Positions 26,701-34,620 of a DNA stretch of 64,000 nt are shown piece by piece. Source of the DNA: Pseudomonas sp. H3(2019) (GTDB taxonomy: Bacteria > Pseudomonadota > Gammaproteobacteria > Pseudomonadales > Pseudomonadaceae); contig NZ_VMSG01000019.1 in NCBI RefSeq assembly GCF_007713465.1, positions 1-64,000 of the forward strand, given 5' to 3'. Positions within the stretch are counted from its first letter, which is position 1; each line of letters begins with the position of its first letter. Under the pieces are notes generated by a model that saw nothing but the letters and a program-made list of their open reading frames with translations, was not told where the DNA came from and did not search any database. The translations under genes were made by a program, and so were the position numbers.

Positions 26701-28514
26701 ATGGCGTCAACGTCGAGTATTGCTACGACGGTCTTGGCCGACTGGTCAGCGTCGATGACGGTCACGACCACCCGTTGGAGTTCGAGTACGACCAGCAGGA
26801 CCGCCTGATCACCGAACATCAGGGTTGGGGCACCTTGCGTTATGGCTACGACGCCTGCGGCCAGCTCAATCGTCTGCGCTTGCCGGACAACAGCACACTC
26901 GACTACCACCACGCCAAGGGCGGGGTGCTCAGCGCTATCGACCTCAACGGCACGCGGCTGACCACGCACGTCTTTGACGCGGGGCGCGAACAACAACGCC
27001 AGCAAGGCCAACTGCTTAGCCAGTACCACTATGACGAGCAGGGCCGGTTGCACGCCCACGCGGTCAACCAGTCAGACCGACCGCTGTACATGCGCCACTA
27101 CAGCTATGCGGTCAACGGCAACCTGGCCGCCATCGCTGACAGTCGCCACGGCCAGTGCAGCTACTACTACGACGCGCTCAACCGCCTGACGCGCGTACGC
27201 CATTCTCGCGGCGAACCCGCGCAAAGCTTTGAGCACGACCCGGCGGGCAACCTGCAAATGCACGATCGCCCGGGCCTGGCGACGATCAAAGGCAACCGCC
27301 TGCTGCTGCAAGGCGACCGCCATTACGACTACGACGCCTTCGGCAACCTGATTCGCGAGCGCCGCGGCACCGCACAAAAACTCGTCACCGAATACCGCTA
27401 CGACTGCCAGCACCGGTTGATCGGCGTCACGCTGCCGGATGGCAGAACCGCCAGTTATCGCTATGACGCCTTCGGTCGGCGCATCACCAAAACCGTCGAC
27501 GGCCACACCACCGAATTCTTCTGGCAAGGCGACAACCTCGTCGCCGAAAGTAGCAAAGAACACTACCGCAGCTACCTCTACGAACCCGGCAGCTTTCGCC
27601 CCCTGGCCATGCTCGACGGCAAAGGCCCTCGCAAGGCCTGCCCGTTCTACTACCAACTCGACCACCTCGGCACCCCGCAGGAACTGACGGATTACGGTGG
27701 CGAGATCGTCTGGTCGGCGACCTACAAGGCCTACGGAAGACTCGCCAGCCTGAAGCACTTCGGTGAAGAACAGCTCGAGCAGCCGTTACGCTTTCAGGGG
27801 CAGTACTTCGACGCCGAAAGCGGCCTGCACTACAACCGGCATCGCTACTACAATCCGGACATCGGCCGCTACCTGACACCCGACCCGATCAAATTGGCGG
27901 GCGGGCTAAACGGCTACCAGTACACCCCGAATCCGACGGGGTGGATTGACCCGCTGGGGTTGAACGGAAATTGTCCGCCACCGAACAAGCCGGGTTGTAA
28001 GGCGCCGGATGATGTGGGTGGCGCAGCGGTTGATGAGCAGTCTCCAGCACTACCTAAGACGGAAAAGTTTGAGCCAGAAAATGAGGCAGAGGCCAAACGC
28101 CAAGTTTTGGATTGGGAAAAACAATACAAAATGCATACGGTCGCGAAGCATGGTCCGGAAATTGGTGACAAGGCCTTAAAGCAACGGGCAATTGACGGCT
28201 CGCATCCAACAAAAAAAGGAGTAAGAGAGAAGATTAATTCTAGCTCTCAGTTTAAAAGTTGGACTATGCAGTTTCGGGCGATAAGTTATGCTCTGTCGAA
28301 GATGCATCGTGACCCACCTGAACCAACTGGCTATGATAGCGAACGGAATCCTATTGTTCGAATGGAGTTGCCAGGAGCCGGTCGTGGATATAAGCCGAAT
28401 GATAAAGATAGAAATAGCCCCAAGTATATTGAGGGTTTGGATGGTGCGGAGATTAAGTTTGATAAGAAAAATATAAAACGACCATTTACTGCTTTTCCAC
28501 GAAAGGTGAAATGA
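23733..28514 (+). CDS. Rhs-family type VI effector with C-terminal RNase A-like toxin
   Basis: This 1593-aa Rhs effector has three parts. Residues 1-400 are an N-terminal domain with a strong hydrophobic stretch near 280-310 (LVIDLLMGLVLSVVGVGIAW), the likely loading and translocation part; no PAAR domain is visible. Residues about 404-1400 hold a DUF6531-like start (CPVSMVTGEELLTLVDG) and many YD repeats forming the Rhs cocoon, ending in the core motif RYLTPDPIKLAGGLNGYQY and the junction WIDPLGL. Residues about 1410-1593 are the variable toxin: HTVAKH at 1468-1473, SSQFKSW..AISYAL, GRGY, and a C-terminal FTAFP. This order matches, from memory, the CdiA-CT RNase A-like toxins (His early, Thr late). 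The toxin DNA is clearly more AT-rich than the Rhs core, a sign of module exchange. Its ATG overlaps the chaperone stop codon. Confidence 0.88.
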   Translation: MDQIARIEQELDSFKDTLSLYREQLNRWFIKAADKVSHATDMPSLMGMERQIKFGSTTTAVSSGDDDFISSVAQCPAGGLLQIESKFESVYDIPLGNIQVDVIAVEGGEKTPVLLDENGKGTFKGTAGKFYRVHVQSEVTAGQVDELFDAYEGLTEELENWLRDEWEGFKPQWSQQSASASLAAAGNGMLAGSWAAIQGVWDGIGELSDILKNPEAYVEKLGESAGRLADLAVSAPDKMEKAMLLASDEAALCLLMRTATLWLEALPPTQLAGSSAEAISKVVVELVIDLLMGLVLSVVGVGIAWLTVRLARYSAQIFQAAMGFVKSMVTIINNFMDYVDRYKKVAARGVAAGLKKGRMQLRWNGRKNTTLKKHEPHVDAPTQAKNPNGDSADSADKTATNKCPVSMVTGEELLTLVDGSLDGILPFDFTRLYRTSAAEIDSGLGFGWSHSLAHRLEIDGDNVIWIDHENRRTAFPLPNVERPAIHNSLSRAAIYLGDEPEELILAQAGDDTRFYHFHNGRLTTVSDGYDNRLRITRDRQDRIKRFDNGAGRALLLRYDRRHLIAVDYQRFVPAQSLDEAWHTEQTLVNYRYDERDQLIEAANAAGESERYDYDAQHVILQRQLVGGASFFWEWERSGKAARCIRHWASFSQMDAQYAWDDQGGVTVLNIDGSEEVYVHDDRARLVRKVDLEGGEHLKAYDDKGRLIAEQDPLGAVTEYRYDEVGRLVALIPPEDEPTAYEYRDGFLHARYRGKAVWKYRRNAQGDVTEATDPDGHVTHYHYDTRGRLLSIRYPDTSRHVFVWSDLGQLLEETLPDGGRCRFSYDVLGRQISRQDEHGAVTHYQWDAVGRLIQTTFPTGASRAFSYNAYGKITAERDELGQVTRYEYADDLHLVSRRINADGTQLRYRYDNAQLLLTEIENESGEKYRLDYTPNGLIRQETGFDGRRTAYAYDLNGHLLEKTEFGDDGSTLITTYQRDSAGRLLVKTLPDGVNVEYCYDGLGRLVSVDDGHDHPLEFEYDQQDRLITEHQGWGTLRYGYDACGQLNRLRLPDNSTLDYHHAKGGVLSAIDLNGTRLTTHVFDAGREQQRQQGQLLSQYHYDEQGRLHAHAVNQSDRPLYMRHYSYAVNGNLAAIADSRHGQCSYYYDALNRLTRVRHSRGEPAQSFEHDPAGNLQMHDRPGLATIKGNRLLLQGDRHYDYDAFGNLIRERRGTAQKLVTEYRYDCQHRLIGVTLPDGRTASYRYDAFGRRITKTVDGHTTEFFWQGDNLVAESSKEHYRSYLYEPGSFRPLAMLDGKGPRKACPFYYQLDHLGTPQELTDYGGEIVWSATYKAYGRLASLKHFGEEQLEQPLRFQGQYFDAESGLHYNRHRYYNPDIGRYLTPDPIKLAGGLNGYQYTPNPTGWIDPLGLNGNCPPPNKPGCKAPDDVGGAAVDEQSPALPKTEKFEPENEAEAKRQVLDWEKQYKMHTVAKHGPEIGDKALKQRAIDGSHPTKKGVREKINSSSQFKSWTMQFRAISYALSKMHRDPPEPTGYDSERNPIVRMELPGAGRGYKPNDKDRNSPKYIEGLDGAEIKFDKKNIKRPFTAFPRKVK

Positions 28515-28931
28515 ATGTTGACTCATCCGTTTGTAAACATCCCTTATGTACCAGTCCCTTTGTATTTGCTTGGAGGGATATCAATATACGATAGAGAGGA
28601 AACGCTGGGTGAGGAGCTGTGGGTATATAATCCGAATGAGAAAAATGATAGGGAGAAGATAATAAAGGTATTCATACTTCCGGACTTTGACTATTTAACT
28701 TATAGGCATAGATTTGTAACGTTCAAAATGCTTGAGGATATCCTGAGACAAGAAAATTTTGATTTTGCTGCTCAGTTTGAAAGTGATTACGATGAGCCAC
28801 GCACTATTGCGTGGAATGAAACAGAAATAGACGATCCTCGTGGATTTTTCGAGGACATATATCGGTTGGCAAGCGAAGCGTGGAAAGACGACCTCCATAA
28901 AGCCAGTCTTGAAGATCAGTCCACTTGGTAA
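28515..28931 (+). CDS. Candidate immunity protein 1 for the Rhs toxin
   Basis: This 138-aa acidic protein starts right after the rhs stop codon. It shares the low GC content of the toxin end (many ATA, TTT and AAT codons). I do not recognise the family. It has no signal peptide or clear membrane helix, so it would act in the cytoplasm, where an RNase toxin must be neutralised. The immediate position after the effector is where immunity genes usually lie. The ATG at 28515 is preceded by GAAAGGTGAA. An alternative is that it is a remnant of another immunity module. Confidence 0.6.
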   Translation: MLTHPFVNIPYVPVPLYLLGGISIYDREETLGEELWVYNPNEKNDREKIIKVFILPDFDYLTYRHRFVTFKMLEDILRQENFDFAAQFESDYDEPRTIAWNETEIDDPRGFFEDIYRLASEAWKDDLHKASLEDQSTW

Positions 28932-28980
28932 AGAAGCGACCCCGAAACGGAGGCGAAATTTCTTATACGGACTTTGATTA

Positions 28981-29340
28981 ATGAAAGATGCCTACAATAT
29001 CTGGGATATACGTAGTTTGCTTTTCGTATTTGATATGGAAAACACAAGTGATGTGGCGAGGGAGGAGATTATCGTTTCGAAGGATGTGAACGATGAGCAA
29101 GAGCTTGCTGAGCTTTTTGATATTTTAATGCGGCCAGAATTTCTTATTTATAGCGAGAATGAACGACAGTTGCTAATTGGTACTTTGGTATATTTTTTAG
29201 GCATAAACGATGATTTTGATGGGGTGTTTTCAAAGATTGATACTTATTTTTATGAGGATGTTAAGGATCAGCGTCAGTTCATGCGGGTCCTCTTGGAGTG
29301 TTTGATGCGTTATCAATCGCAAGCAACACAAGAAAAATAA
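28981..29340 (+). CDS. Candidate immunity protein 2
   Basis: This 119-aa acidic, helical, AT-rich protein is not of a family I recognise. Segments such as DEQELAELFDILMRPEFLIY and SENERQLLIGTLVYFLG suggest an all-alpha fold. It lies 49 bases after the first candidate, in the same direction. The ribosome site is weak. Either this gene or the previous one could be the cognate immunity gene; the other may protect against a toxin once carried here. Confidence 0.55.
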   Translation: MKDAYNIWDIRSLLFVFDMENTSDVAREEIIVSKDVNDEQELAELFDILMRPEFLIYSENERQLLIGTLVYFLGINDDFDGVFSKIDTYFYEDVKDQRQFMRVLLECLMRYQSQATQEK

Positions 29341-29355
29341 CCGCTGGTTAATATT

Positions 29356-29491
29356 GATCGTTCCCACACTCTGCGTGGGAATGCAGCCCGTGACGCTCTG
29401 CGTCACATCGGAGCCAGGCTCGATACCGGCCAGTGCGGCTGGAACGCGGAGCGTCCCTTGAGGAATTCCCACGCGGAGCGTGGGAACGATC
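29356..29491. repeat. Compound Pseudomonas repeat (two inverted units)
   Basis: A 136-base element begins with GATCGTTCCCACACTCTGCG and ends with CGCGGAGCGTGGGAACGATC, its inverted partner. Internal segments GTGACGCTCTGCGTCAC and CGGCCAGTGCGGCTGG-like hairpins complete it. It is the long version of the short palindromes at 8265, 12788 and 14774 and separates the immunity genes from the next small gene. Confidence 0.8.
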
Positions 29492-29512
29492 ATCAAGTGG
29501 TGAGGCCCTCAA

Positions 29513-29887
29513 ATGACTAAAGTTGAAAATGCTCTTGTTGTTTCCATCGGGGAGATAGTTGAAGAGGAGGTGGTGCTGCTCGTAAACGGTGTGTTGATCA
29601 AATGCTTTATGAGCTATTGCCCCGAAAAAATTATGGTAGGAGCACGTTATGAGGTTGAGCTTGAAATGATCCTGCCCGATAGCAGTTTTGTTGTGACTGC
29701 CCAAGAAACAGATGTCATGGTTGAGATGTTGGGCGATGGTTTTTCAGGTTTCCTTTATGGGTATTTGGACGGAAGTGTCTTTAGGTCGTTTGTTGAGTTT
29801 TTTGATCAGGAAATCCACCATGAACATCCGTCTCTCAATGGGCAGTTTGTGAAAGTAAAAGTAGATCGAATTGATGTGGCCTTCTGA
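29513..29887 (+). CDS. Small hypothetical protein at the end of the Rhs island
   Basis: This 124-aa acidic protein has alternating hydrophobic residues (LVVSIGEIVEEEVVLLVNGV, YEVELEMIL), which suggests a mainly beta fold. I do not recognise the family. GTGAGG lies 8 bases before the ATG. It follows the compound repeat and is AT-rich like the immunity candidates, so it may be an orphan immunity gene or displaced island gene. No function can be assigned. Confidence 0.5.
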   Translation: MTKVENALVVSIGEIVEEEVVLLVNGVLIKCFMSYCPEKIMVGARYEVELEMILPDSSFVVTAQETDVMVEMLGDGFSGFLYGYLDGSVFRSFVEFFDQEIHHEHPSLNGQFVKVKVDRIDVAF

Positions 29888-30053
29888 GGGGCTCTCTGAG
29901 AGAAGGGCGCGCAGTCGGCAAAACTTCTAGGCAAAGTCGTCGGAGATTTCCCGCACGTTGATCAATGATCGTGGTTTGTCTGCCCGCTCAGCTGCGAACC
30001 CCTGACGCTGGGCGCGGTACAAGGTAAACTTCGCCTCCTTCGCAGGAGCAGCC

Positions 30054-30890
30054 ATGAATTATCGTCACGCCTTCCACGCCGGCAATCACGCCGATGTGTT
30101 CAAACACCTGACCTTGACCCGCCTCATCGCCTTGATGTCGCGCAAGGAGCAGCCGTTTGCCTATCTCGACACCCACGCCGGCATTGGTCTGTATGACCTG
30201 CAGGGCGATCAGGCGAGCCGTACCGGTGAATACCTGGAAGGCATCGCACGCTTGTGGGGCGAGCAGGATCTGCCGCCGCTGACCGCCGATTACATGCGCG
30301 TCTTGCACGAGATGAACCCGGATGGCGAGTTGCGCTACTACCCAGGCTCGCCAGAACTGGCGCGACGTTTGACCCGTCCGCAGGACCGGGTGTTGCTCAA
30401 CGAGAAACACCCGGAAGACGGGTTGCTGCTCAAGGACAACATGAAGGGCGATCGCCGGGTCAAAGTGCACTTGGGCGAAGGCTGGCACGTGCCGCGGGCG
30501 TTGTTGCCGGTGCCGGAGAAGCGTGGGTTGATGCTGATTGATCCGCCGTTCGAGAAGCTCGATGAAATGCAGCGTTGTGCCGCATCGCTGAAAGAAGCGA
30601 TTGGCCGGATGCGTCAAACCGTAGCGGCGATCTGGTACCCGGTGAAGGACCAGCGCATGCTGCGTCGTTTCTACCAGGATCTGGCCGGCACCGGTGCGCC
30701 GAAGTTGTTGCGCGTGGAGTTGCTGGTGCATCCGCTGGATACGCCAAACAGCCTGAACGGTTCCGGGCTGGCGATTGCCAATCCGCCGTGGGGGCTTGAG
30801 GAAGAGTTGCGCGAGTTGCTGCCGTGGCTGTCGAAAAAGCTCGGCCAGACCCAGGGTGGGTGGCAGATGGATTGGTTGATCGCTGAGTAG
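30054..30890 (+). CDS. rlmJ: 23S rRNA (adenine2030-N6)-methyltransferase RlmJ
   Basis: This 278-aa SAM-dependent enzyme methylates A2030 of 23S rRNA. The N-terminus MNYRHAFHAGNHADVFKHLT is the family signature. YLDTHAGIGLYDL is the SAM-binding loop, and LMLIDPPFEKLDE carries the catalytic DPPF motif of N6-adenine methyltransferases. Length equals that of E. coli YhiR. ATG at 30054 has AGGAG upstream. It converges with msrA across a strong inverted repeat. Confidence 0.95.
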   Translation: MNYRHAFHAGNHADVFKHLTLTRLIALMSRKEQPFAYLDTHAGIGLYDLQGDQASRTGEYLEGIARLWGEQDLPPLTADYMRVLHEMNPDGELRYYPGSPELARRLTRPQDRVLLNEKHPEDGLLLKDNMKGDRRVKVHLGEGWHVPRALLPVPEKRGLMLIDPPFEKLDEMQRCAASLKEAIGRMRQTVAAIWYPVKDQRMLRRFYQDLAGTGAPKLLRVELLVHPLDTPNSLNGSGLAIANPPWGLEEELRELLPWLSKKLGQTQGGWQMDWLIAE

Positions 30891-30891
30891 C

Positions 30892-30959
30892 AGCTGCAAG
30901 ATTCAAGCTACAAGCTACAAGCGGTTCGCCGGCAACTTGTAGCTTGAGGCTTGCAGCTT
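30892..30959. terminator. Long inverted repeat between convergent rlmJ and msrA
   Basis: The left arm (30892-30914, AGCTGCAAG..TCAAGCTACAAG) pairs almost fully with the right arm (30936-30959). It sits between two convergent stop codons. It is of the Pseudomonas CAAGCTACAAGC intergenic type and may end transcription from both sides. Confidence 0.65.
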
Positions 30960-30967
30960 GTCGCTGC

Positions 30968-31615
30968 TTAGATAGGGCAAGTCACGCCCGTACCGCCAAT
31001 CCCGCAATACCCTTCAGGGTTCTTGGCCAGGTACTGCTGGTGATAAGCCTCGGCAAAGTAGAACGTCGGCGCTTCTTCGATTTCGGTGGTGATGGTGCCT
31101 TTGCCAGCCTTGGTCAGTTCAGCCTGGAACACCTGCTCGCTGTGCTTGGCGGCTGCCAACTGTGTCGGGTTGGTGGCGTAGATCACCGAGCGGTACTGAG
31201 TGCCGATGTCGTTACCCTGACGCATGCCCTGTGTCGGGTTGTGCAGTTCCCAGAACATCTTCAGCAGTTCTTCGTAGCTGACTTTTGCCGGCTCGTAGAC
31301 CACCAGTACCACTTCGCTGTGGCCAGTCAGGCCTGAGCAAACTTCTTCGTAAGTCGGGTTCGGGGTAAAGCCGCCTGCGTAGCCCACTGCCGTGCTGACC
31401 ACGCCTTCGCGCTGCCAGAATTTGCGTTCTGCGCCCCAGAAACACCCCAGACCGAAGATGGCGAAATCCACGTCGGTCACGAACGGGCCCAGTAGCGGAG
31501 CGTCGTGGACGAAGTGTTTTTCGGGCACGGTCATTGGGGTTTCGCGGCCAGGCAGAGCTTGTTCTTTAGTCGGGAGCACGTTTTTGTTCACCAGAATTTC
31601 CGAGCGCAAGACCAT
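30968..31615 (-). CDS. msrA: Peptide methionine-S-sulfoxide reductase MsrA
   Basis: This 215-aa cytoplasmic enzyme reduces methionine S-sulfoxide in proteins. The nucleophilic Cys lies in FGLGCFWGAERKFW (near residue 56); TAVGYAGG, HSEVVLVVY and GTQYRSVIY are substrate-site motifs. The tail EGYCGIGGTGVTCPI provides the two recycling cysteines. The N-terminal part before the catalytic motif has the usual length for the long bacterial form. ATG at 31615 follows GAGG. Confidence 0.95.
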   Translation of the reverse strand: MVLRSEILVNKNVLPTKEQALPGRETPMTVPEKHFVHDAPLLGPFVTDVDFAIFGLGCFWGAERKFWQREGVVSTAVGYAGGFTPNPTYEEVCSGLTGHSEVVLVVYEPAKVSYEELLKMFWELHNPTQGMRQGNDIGTQYRSVIYATNPTQLAAAKHSEQVFQAELTKAGKGTITTEIEEAPTFYFAEAYHQQYLAKNPEGYCGIGGTGVTCPI

Positions 31616-31685
31616 GATCAGTCCTCTCAGTCAGATTGAAATGTAAATAGTCAGACTAGCAGTGTGCCCGAGTGTTACAGCGCTG

Positions 31686-34379
31686 TCAGGCGATTGGGCC
31701 GCGCGGATAGCGTTTGAGCTTCTCGATCAGATCAAAGCCCGGGATCGGCCGGTCGAACAGGTAGCCCTGGCCGACGTCGCAACGGTGGCGCCGGAGGAAT
31801 GCCAGCTGTTCGGCGGTTTCGATGCCTTCGGCGACCACTTTGAGCTTGAGGTTGTGGGCCATGGCGATCACGGCCGAGGTGATTTCCATGTCGTCCTGGT
31901 TGTCCGGGATTTCATGGATGAAGCTGCGATCGATCTTGATGATGTCGATCGGGAATTTTTTCAGGTAACTGAGCGATGAGTAGCCGGTGCCGAAGTCGTC
32001 CATGGCCAGGGTCAGGCCCAGACGCTTGAGTTGGTCGAGCTGCAAGTGCGTATCTTCGGTGGCTTCCAGTAGCAGGCCTTCGGTCAGTTCCAGTTCCAGC
32101 AAGCGCGCAGGCAGTTGCTCTTCCTTGAGGATGTTGGCAATCGATGAGACCAGGTCCGGATCGGAGAACTGCTTGGGCGACAGGTTGATCGCTACCTGCA
32201 AATTGCCCAGCCCGGCGGCGGTCAGTTCTTTGCTCATGCGACACGCCTGGCGGGCGATCCATTTGCCGATGGGAATGATCAGACCGGTTTCTTCGGCGAC
32301 GCTGATGAACTGATCCGGGCGGATCATGCCTTTTTCCGGATGGTTCCAGCGCAGCAGGGCTTCCATCCCCAGCAAGCGCCCGGAGCGCAGGCACAGCTTG
32401 GGCTGGTAGAACACGTCCAGCTCGTTCTGGGTCAGGGCGCGGCGCAGGTTGTTTTCCACGAACAGTTTGTAGCTGGCCTCGGCGTTCAGCGCTTCGGTAA
32501 ATACCTGAACCTGATGTTTGCCGTTGGCCTTGGCCTTGTGCAGCGCGAGCCCCGCATTGCGCATCAGGGTTTGCGGATCGCGGCCGTGCAGCGGCGCGCA
32601 GGCCAGACCGACGGAGCCGGTGACGCTGATCAACTGGTTGTCGACGAACATCGGCTTATCCAGCGTCATCAACAATTGGCTGGCGATCTGTTGGCCGGCT
32701 TTAAGGCTGGTGTCGTCCAGCAGCACCGCGAACTCGTTACTGGCGAAACGCGCCAGGCTGCCACTCGGGCTCAGGCTGTTGCGCAGCCGCCGGGCCAGGC
32801 TGATCAGCAGTTTGTCGCCGGTCTGGTGTCCGAGGCTGTCATTGATCCGCTTGAAGTTGTCGATGTCCACCAGCAGCAGGCAGATCGGGCTGTCGCTGTC
32901 GCGGGCGAAACGCTCGTCGAGGTTGCGGATGAACGCCGGGCGGTTGCCCAGGTTGGTCAGGTTATCGGTGTAGGCCAGGCGCTCGATACGTTGCTGGGCG
33001 AGCTTGGTCTGGGTGATGTCTTCGTAGATGCCGATGTAGTGGGTCAGTTCACGGTTGTCGCCGTAGACCTTGGAGATCGACAACTGACCCCAGTACGGTT
33101 CGAGGTTTTTGCGCCGGCTCTTGAACTCGCCCTGCCAGCTGTTGCTCTTGGCCAGGCTTGAGGGCGCGTCGAACAGCAGTTCGCTGAGGTTCTCCAGCGC
33201 CGGCAGTTCCGACAGCCGATGGCCGTGGACTTCTTCGGTGCTGTACTGGGTGATCGCGGTGAAGCTCGGGTTGACGTACTCGACCACACCGTCGCAATTG
33301 ACCAGCAAAAAGGCGTTGGCACTTTGCTCGACCGCGCGCTGGAACAGGTGCAGGGCGCTGGTGGCGGTGCGGCGGTTGTGGTTGTTGATGACCTGGGCGA
33401 ACTGGTCGGCCAGCTCGCCGGCGAAGGCAATTTCGTCCGACTGCCAGGCGCGGGTCATGCCGGTTTGCTCAAGGCACAGCACGCCGACGACCTGGCCATC
33501 GATACGGATGCTGGCGTCGAGCATGGCATTGACGTCGCGCAGGCGCAGGCTCTCGGCCATTTCTCGGGTGCGCGGGTCACGCATGGCGTTGTGGGCGTCG
33601 ATCGCGCGGCTGGTGTGCAAGGCTTCCAGGTAATCCGGGAAGCTGCTGGCGTCGATCACGTCCGGCAGCCAGTACTCTTGAGAGGCGCGTCGATAGGCGG
33701 AAATCGGCACCAGCTTCTGACCTTCGAGGTTCCACAGGCTCGCGCAATCGATCTCGTAGATCTCGCAGGCACTGCGGGTGATCAGTTCGGCGGCTTCTTG
33801 CAAGGAGTTGCCGGTGCTGTAGCGCTGGCGGGCGAGCAGCAGGATCAGGTCTTGCTGGGCGCGAACCCGCTCCAGGTGCAGCAGTTGTTCCTGCTGGGCG
33901 CGCTGGTTCAGTTCCAGGGCAATCTGCAGGCGCGAGTTCTGGGTTTCCAGGTCCAGCGCCGGGAGCAGCGGATCATCGGTAAACAAACCGTCGACCACCA
34001 GCAGATAGCCGCGTAGCAGGTGGCGATTGTGTTGTTTATAGGCTTCGCCCAATTCGAGCAGGCTGAGGGAGCCTTGGGCGGTGTGCAGCGTGTAGCGGAC
34101 CAGGTAATGCGGGCTTGCGGTCAATTGCTGCTGGATTGCATCGTGCAACTGATAGCGCGCTTCGGGCTCCATCAGGCTCGCATAGGGTGAGCCGACCAGA
34201 GCGCACAGCTCGACAGCGGGCAATCCGAACTGGCGTTCGCAGTTTGGGTCAAGGAACAGCAGCGCCCAGCTTGGTTCATTCAGCCGTTCGAAACGCAGCA
34301 TGCCGAGCCGCGAGGGCACAGGCAACTGCGTCACTACCTCGGCCACCATACGGCTGGCGGCATCGGGATGGCTTTTCAT
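31686..34379 (-). CDS. PAS-GAF-PAS-GGDEF-EAL protein, probable c-di-GMP phosphodiesterase
   Basis: This 897-aa cytoplasmic sensor has no membrane segment. Order: PAS-like domain (about 15-140), short helical linker, GAF (about 185-340), PAS (about 345-460, VEYVNPSFTAITQYSTEEVH), GGDEF (about 465-625), EAL (about 635-890). The diguanylate cyclase signature is degenerate: RFASNEF replaces R-GGDEF, so cyclase activity is unlikely, although such domains can bind GTP. The EAL domain keeps its catalytic set: GMEALLRW, INLS, ELTEG, MDDFGTGYSSLSYL, KIDRSFI, VVAEGIET, GYLF. I infer a c-di-GMP hydrolase controlled by PAS/GAF input, affecting motility or biofilm. Confidence 0.88.
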   Translation of the reverse strand: MKSHPDAASRMVAEVVTQLPVPSRLGMLRFERLNEPSWALLFLDPNCERQFGLPAVELCALVGSPYASLMEPEARYQLHDAIQQQLTASPHYLVRYTLHTAQGSLSLLELGEAYKQHNRHLLRGYLLVVDGLFTDDPLLPALDLETQNSRLQIALELNQRAQQEQLLHLERVRAQQDLILLLARQRYSTGNSLQEAAELITRSACEIYEIDCASLWNLEGQKLVPISAYRRASQEYWLPDVIDASSFPDYLEALHTSRAIDAHNAMRDPRTREMAESLRLRDVNAMLDASIRIDGQVVGVLCLEQTGMTRAWQSDEIAFAGELADQFAQVINNHNRRTATSALHLFQRAVEQSANAFLLVNCDGVVEYVNPSFTAITQYSTEEVHGHRLSELPALENLSELLFDAPSSLAKSNSWQGEFKSRRKNLEPYWGQLSISKVYGDNRELTHYIGIYEDITQTKLAQQRIERLAYTDNLTNLGNRPAFIRNLDERFARDSDSPICLLLVDIDNFKRINDSLGHQTGDKLLISLARRLRNSLSPSGSLARFASNEFAVLLDDTSLKAGQQIASQLLMTLDKPMFVDNQLISVTGSVGLACAPLHGRDPQTLMRNAGLALHKAKANGKHQVQVFTEALNAEASYKLFVENNLRRALTQNELDVFYQPKLCLRSGRLLGMEALLRWNHPEKGMIRPDQFISVAEETGLIIPIGKWIARQACRMSKELTAAGLGNLQVAINLSPKQFSDPDLVSSIANILKEEQLPARLLELELTEGLLLEATEDTHLQLDQLKRLGLTLAMDDFGTGYSSLSYLKKFPIDIIKIDRSFIHEIPDNQDDMEITSAVIAMAHNLKLKVVAEGIETAEQLAFLRRHRCDVGQGYLFDRPIPGFDLIEKLKRYPRGPIA

Positions 34380-34562
34380 GGAAGAAACTCGCTTCGAAAA
34401 TGCTGATCGCGCCGGGCTCGCGCCCTCTTTACTGTTGCCTGCGGCAAGGTTGCATCATGCTGCACTGACTGACAAGTAAGGATGAAGGCTAAGTGCTATA
34501 AGACTGTATCGGCGAGGGCGGGGTTTTCTCCAGCGAGGGTCTGAAAGTAATGTGGTAGAGCG

Positions 34563-34614
34563 AAAAGATCGCAGCCTGCGGGAGCTTCTACGGGGGAACG
34601 CGCTGCGATCTTTT
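34563..34614. terminator. Bidirectional terminator-like repeat after phoD
   Basis: AAAAGATCGCAGC (34563-34575) pairs with GCTGCGATCTTTT (34602-34614). A stem flanked by A4 and T4 lies just past the minus-strand phosphatase stop codon; this is a common Pseudomonas intergenic repeat. The rest of 34380-34620 holds no gene. Confidence 0.7.
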
Positions 34615-34620
34615 CCGGGC

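Noticed and set aside
29351..29500. Possible CRISPR or insertion sequence remnant
   Set aside because: There are inverted units but no regularly spaced direct repeats and no transposase; it fits the Pseudomonas repeat family.
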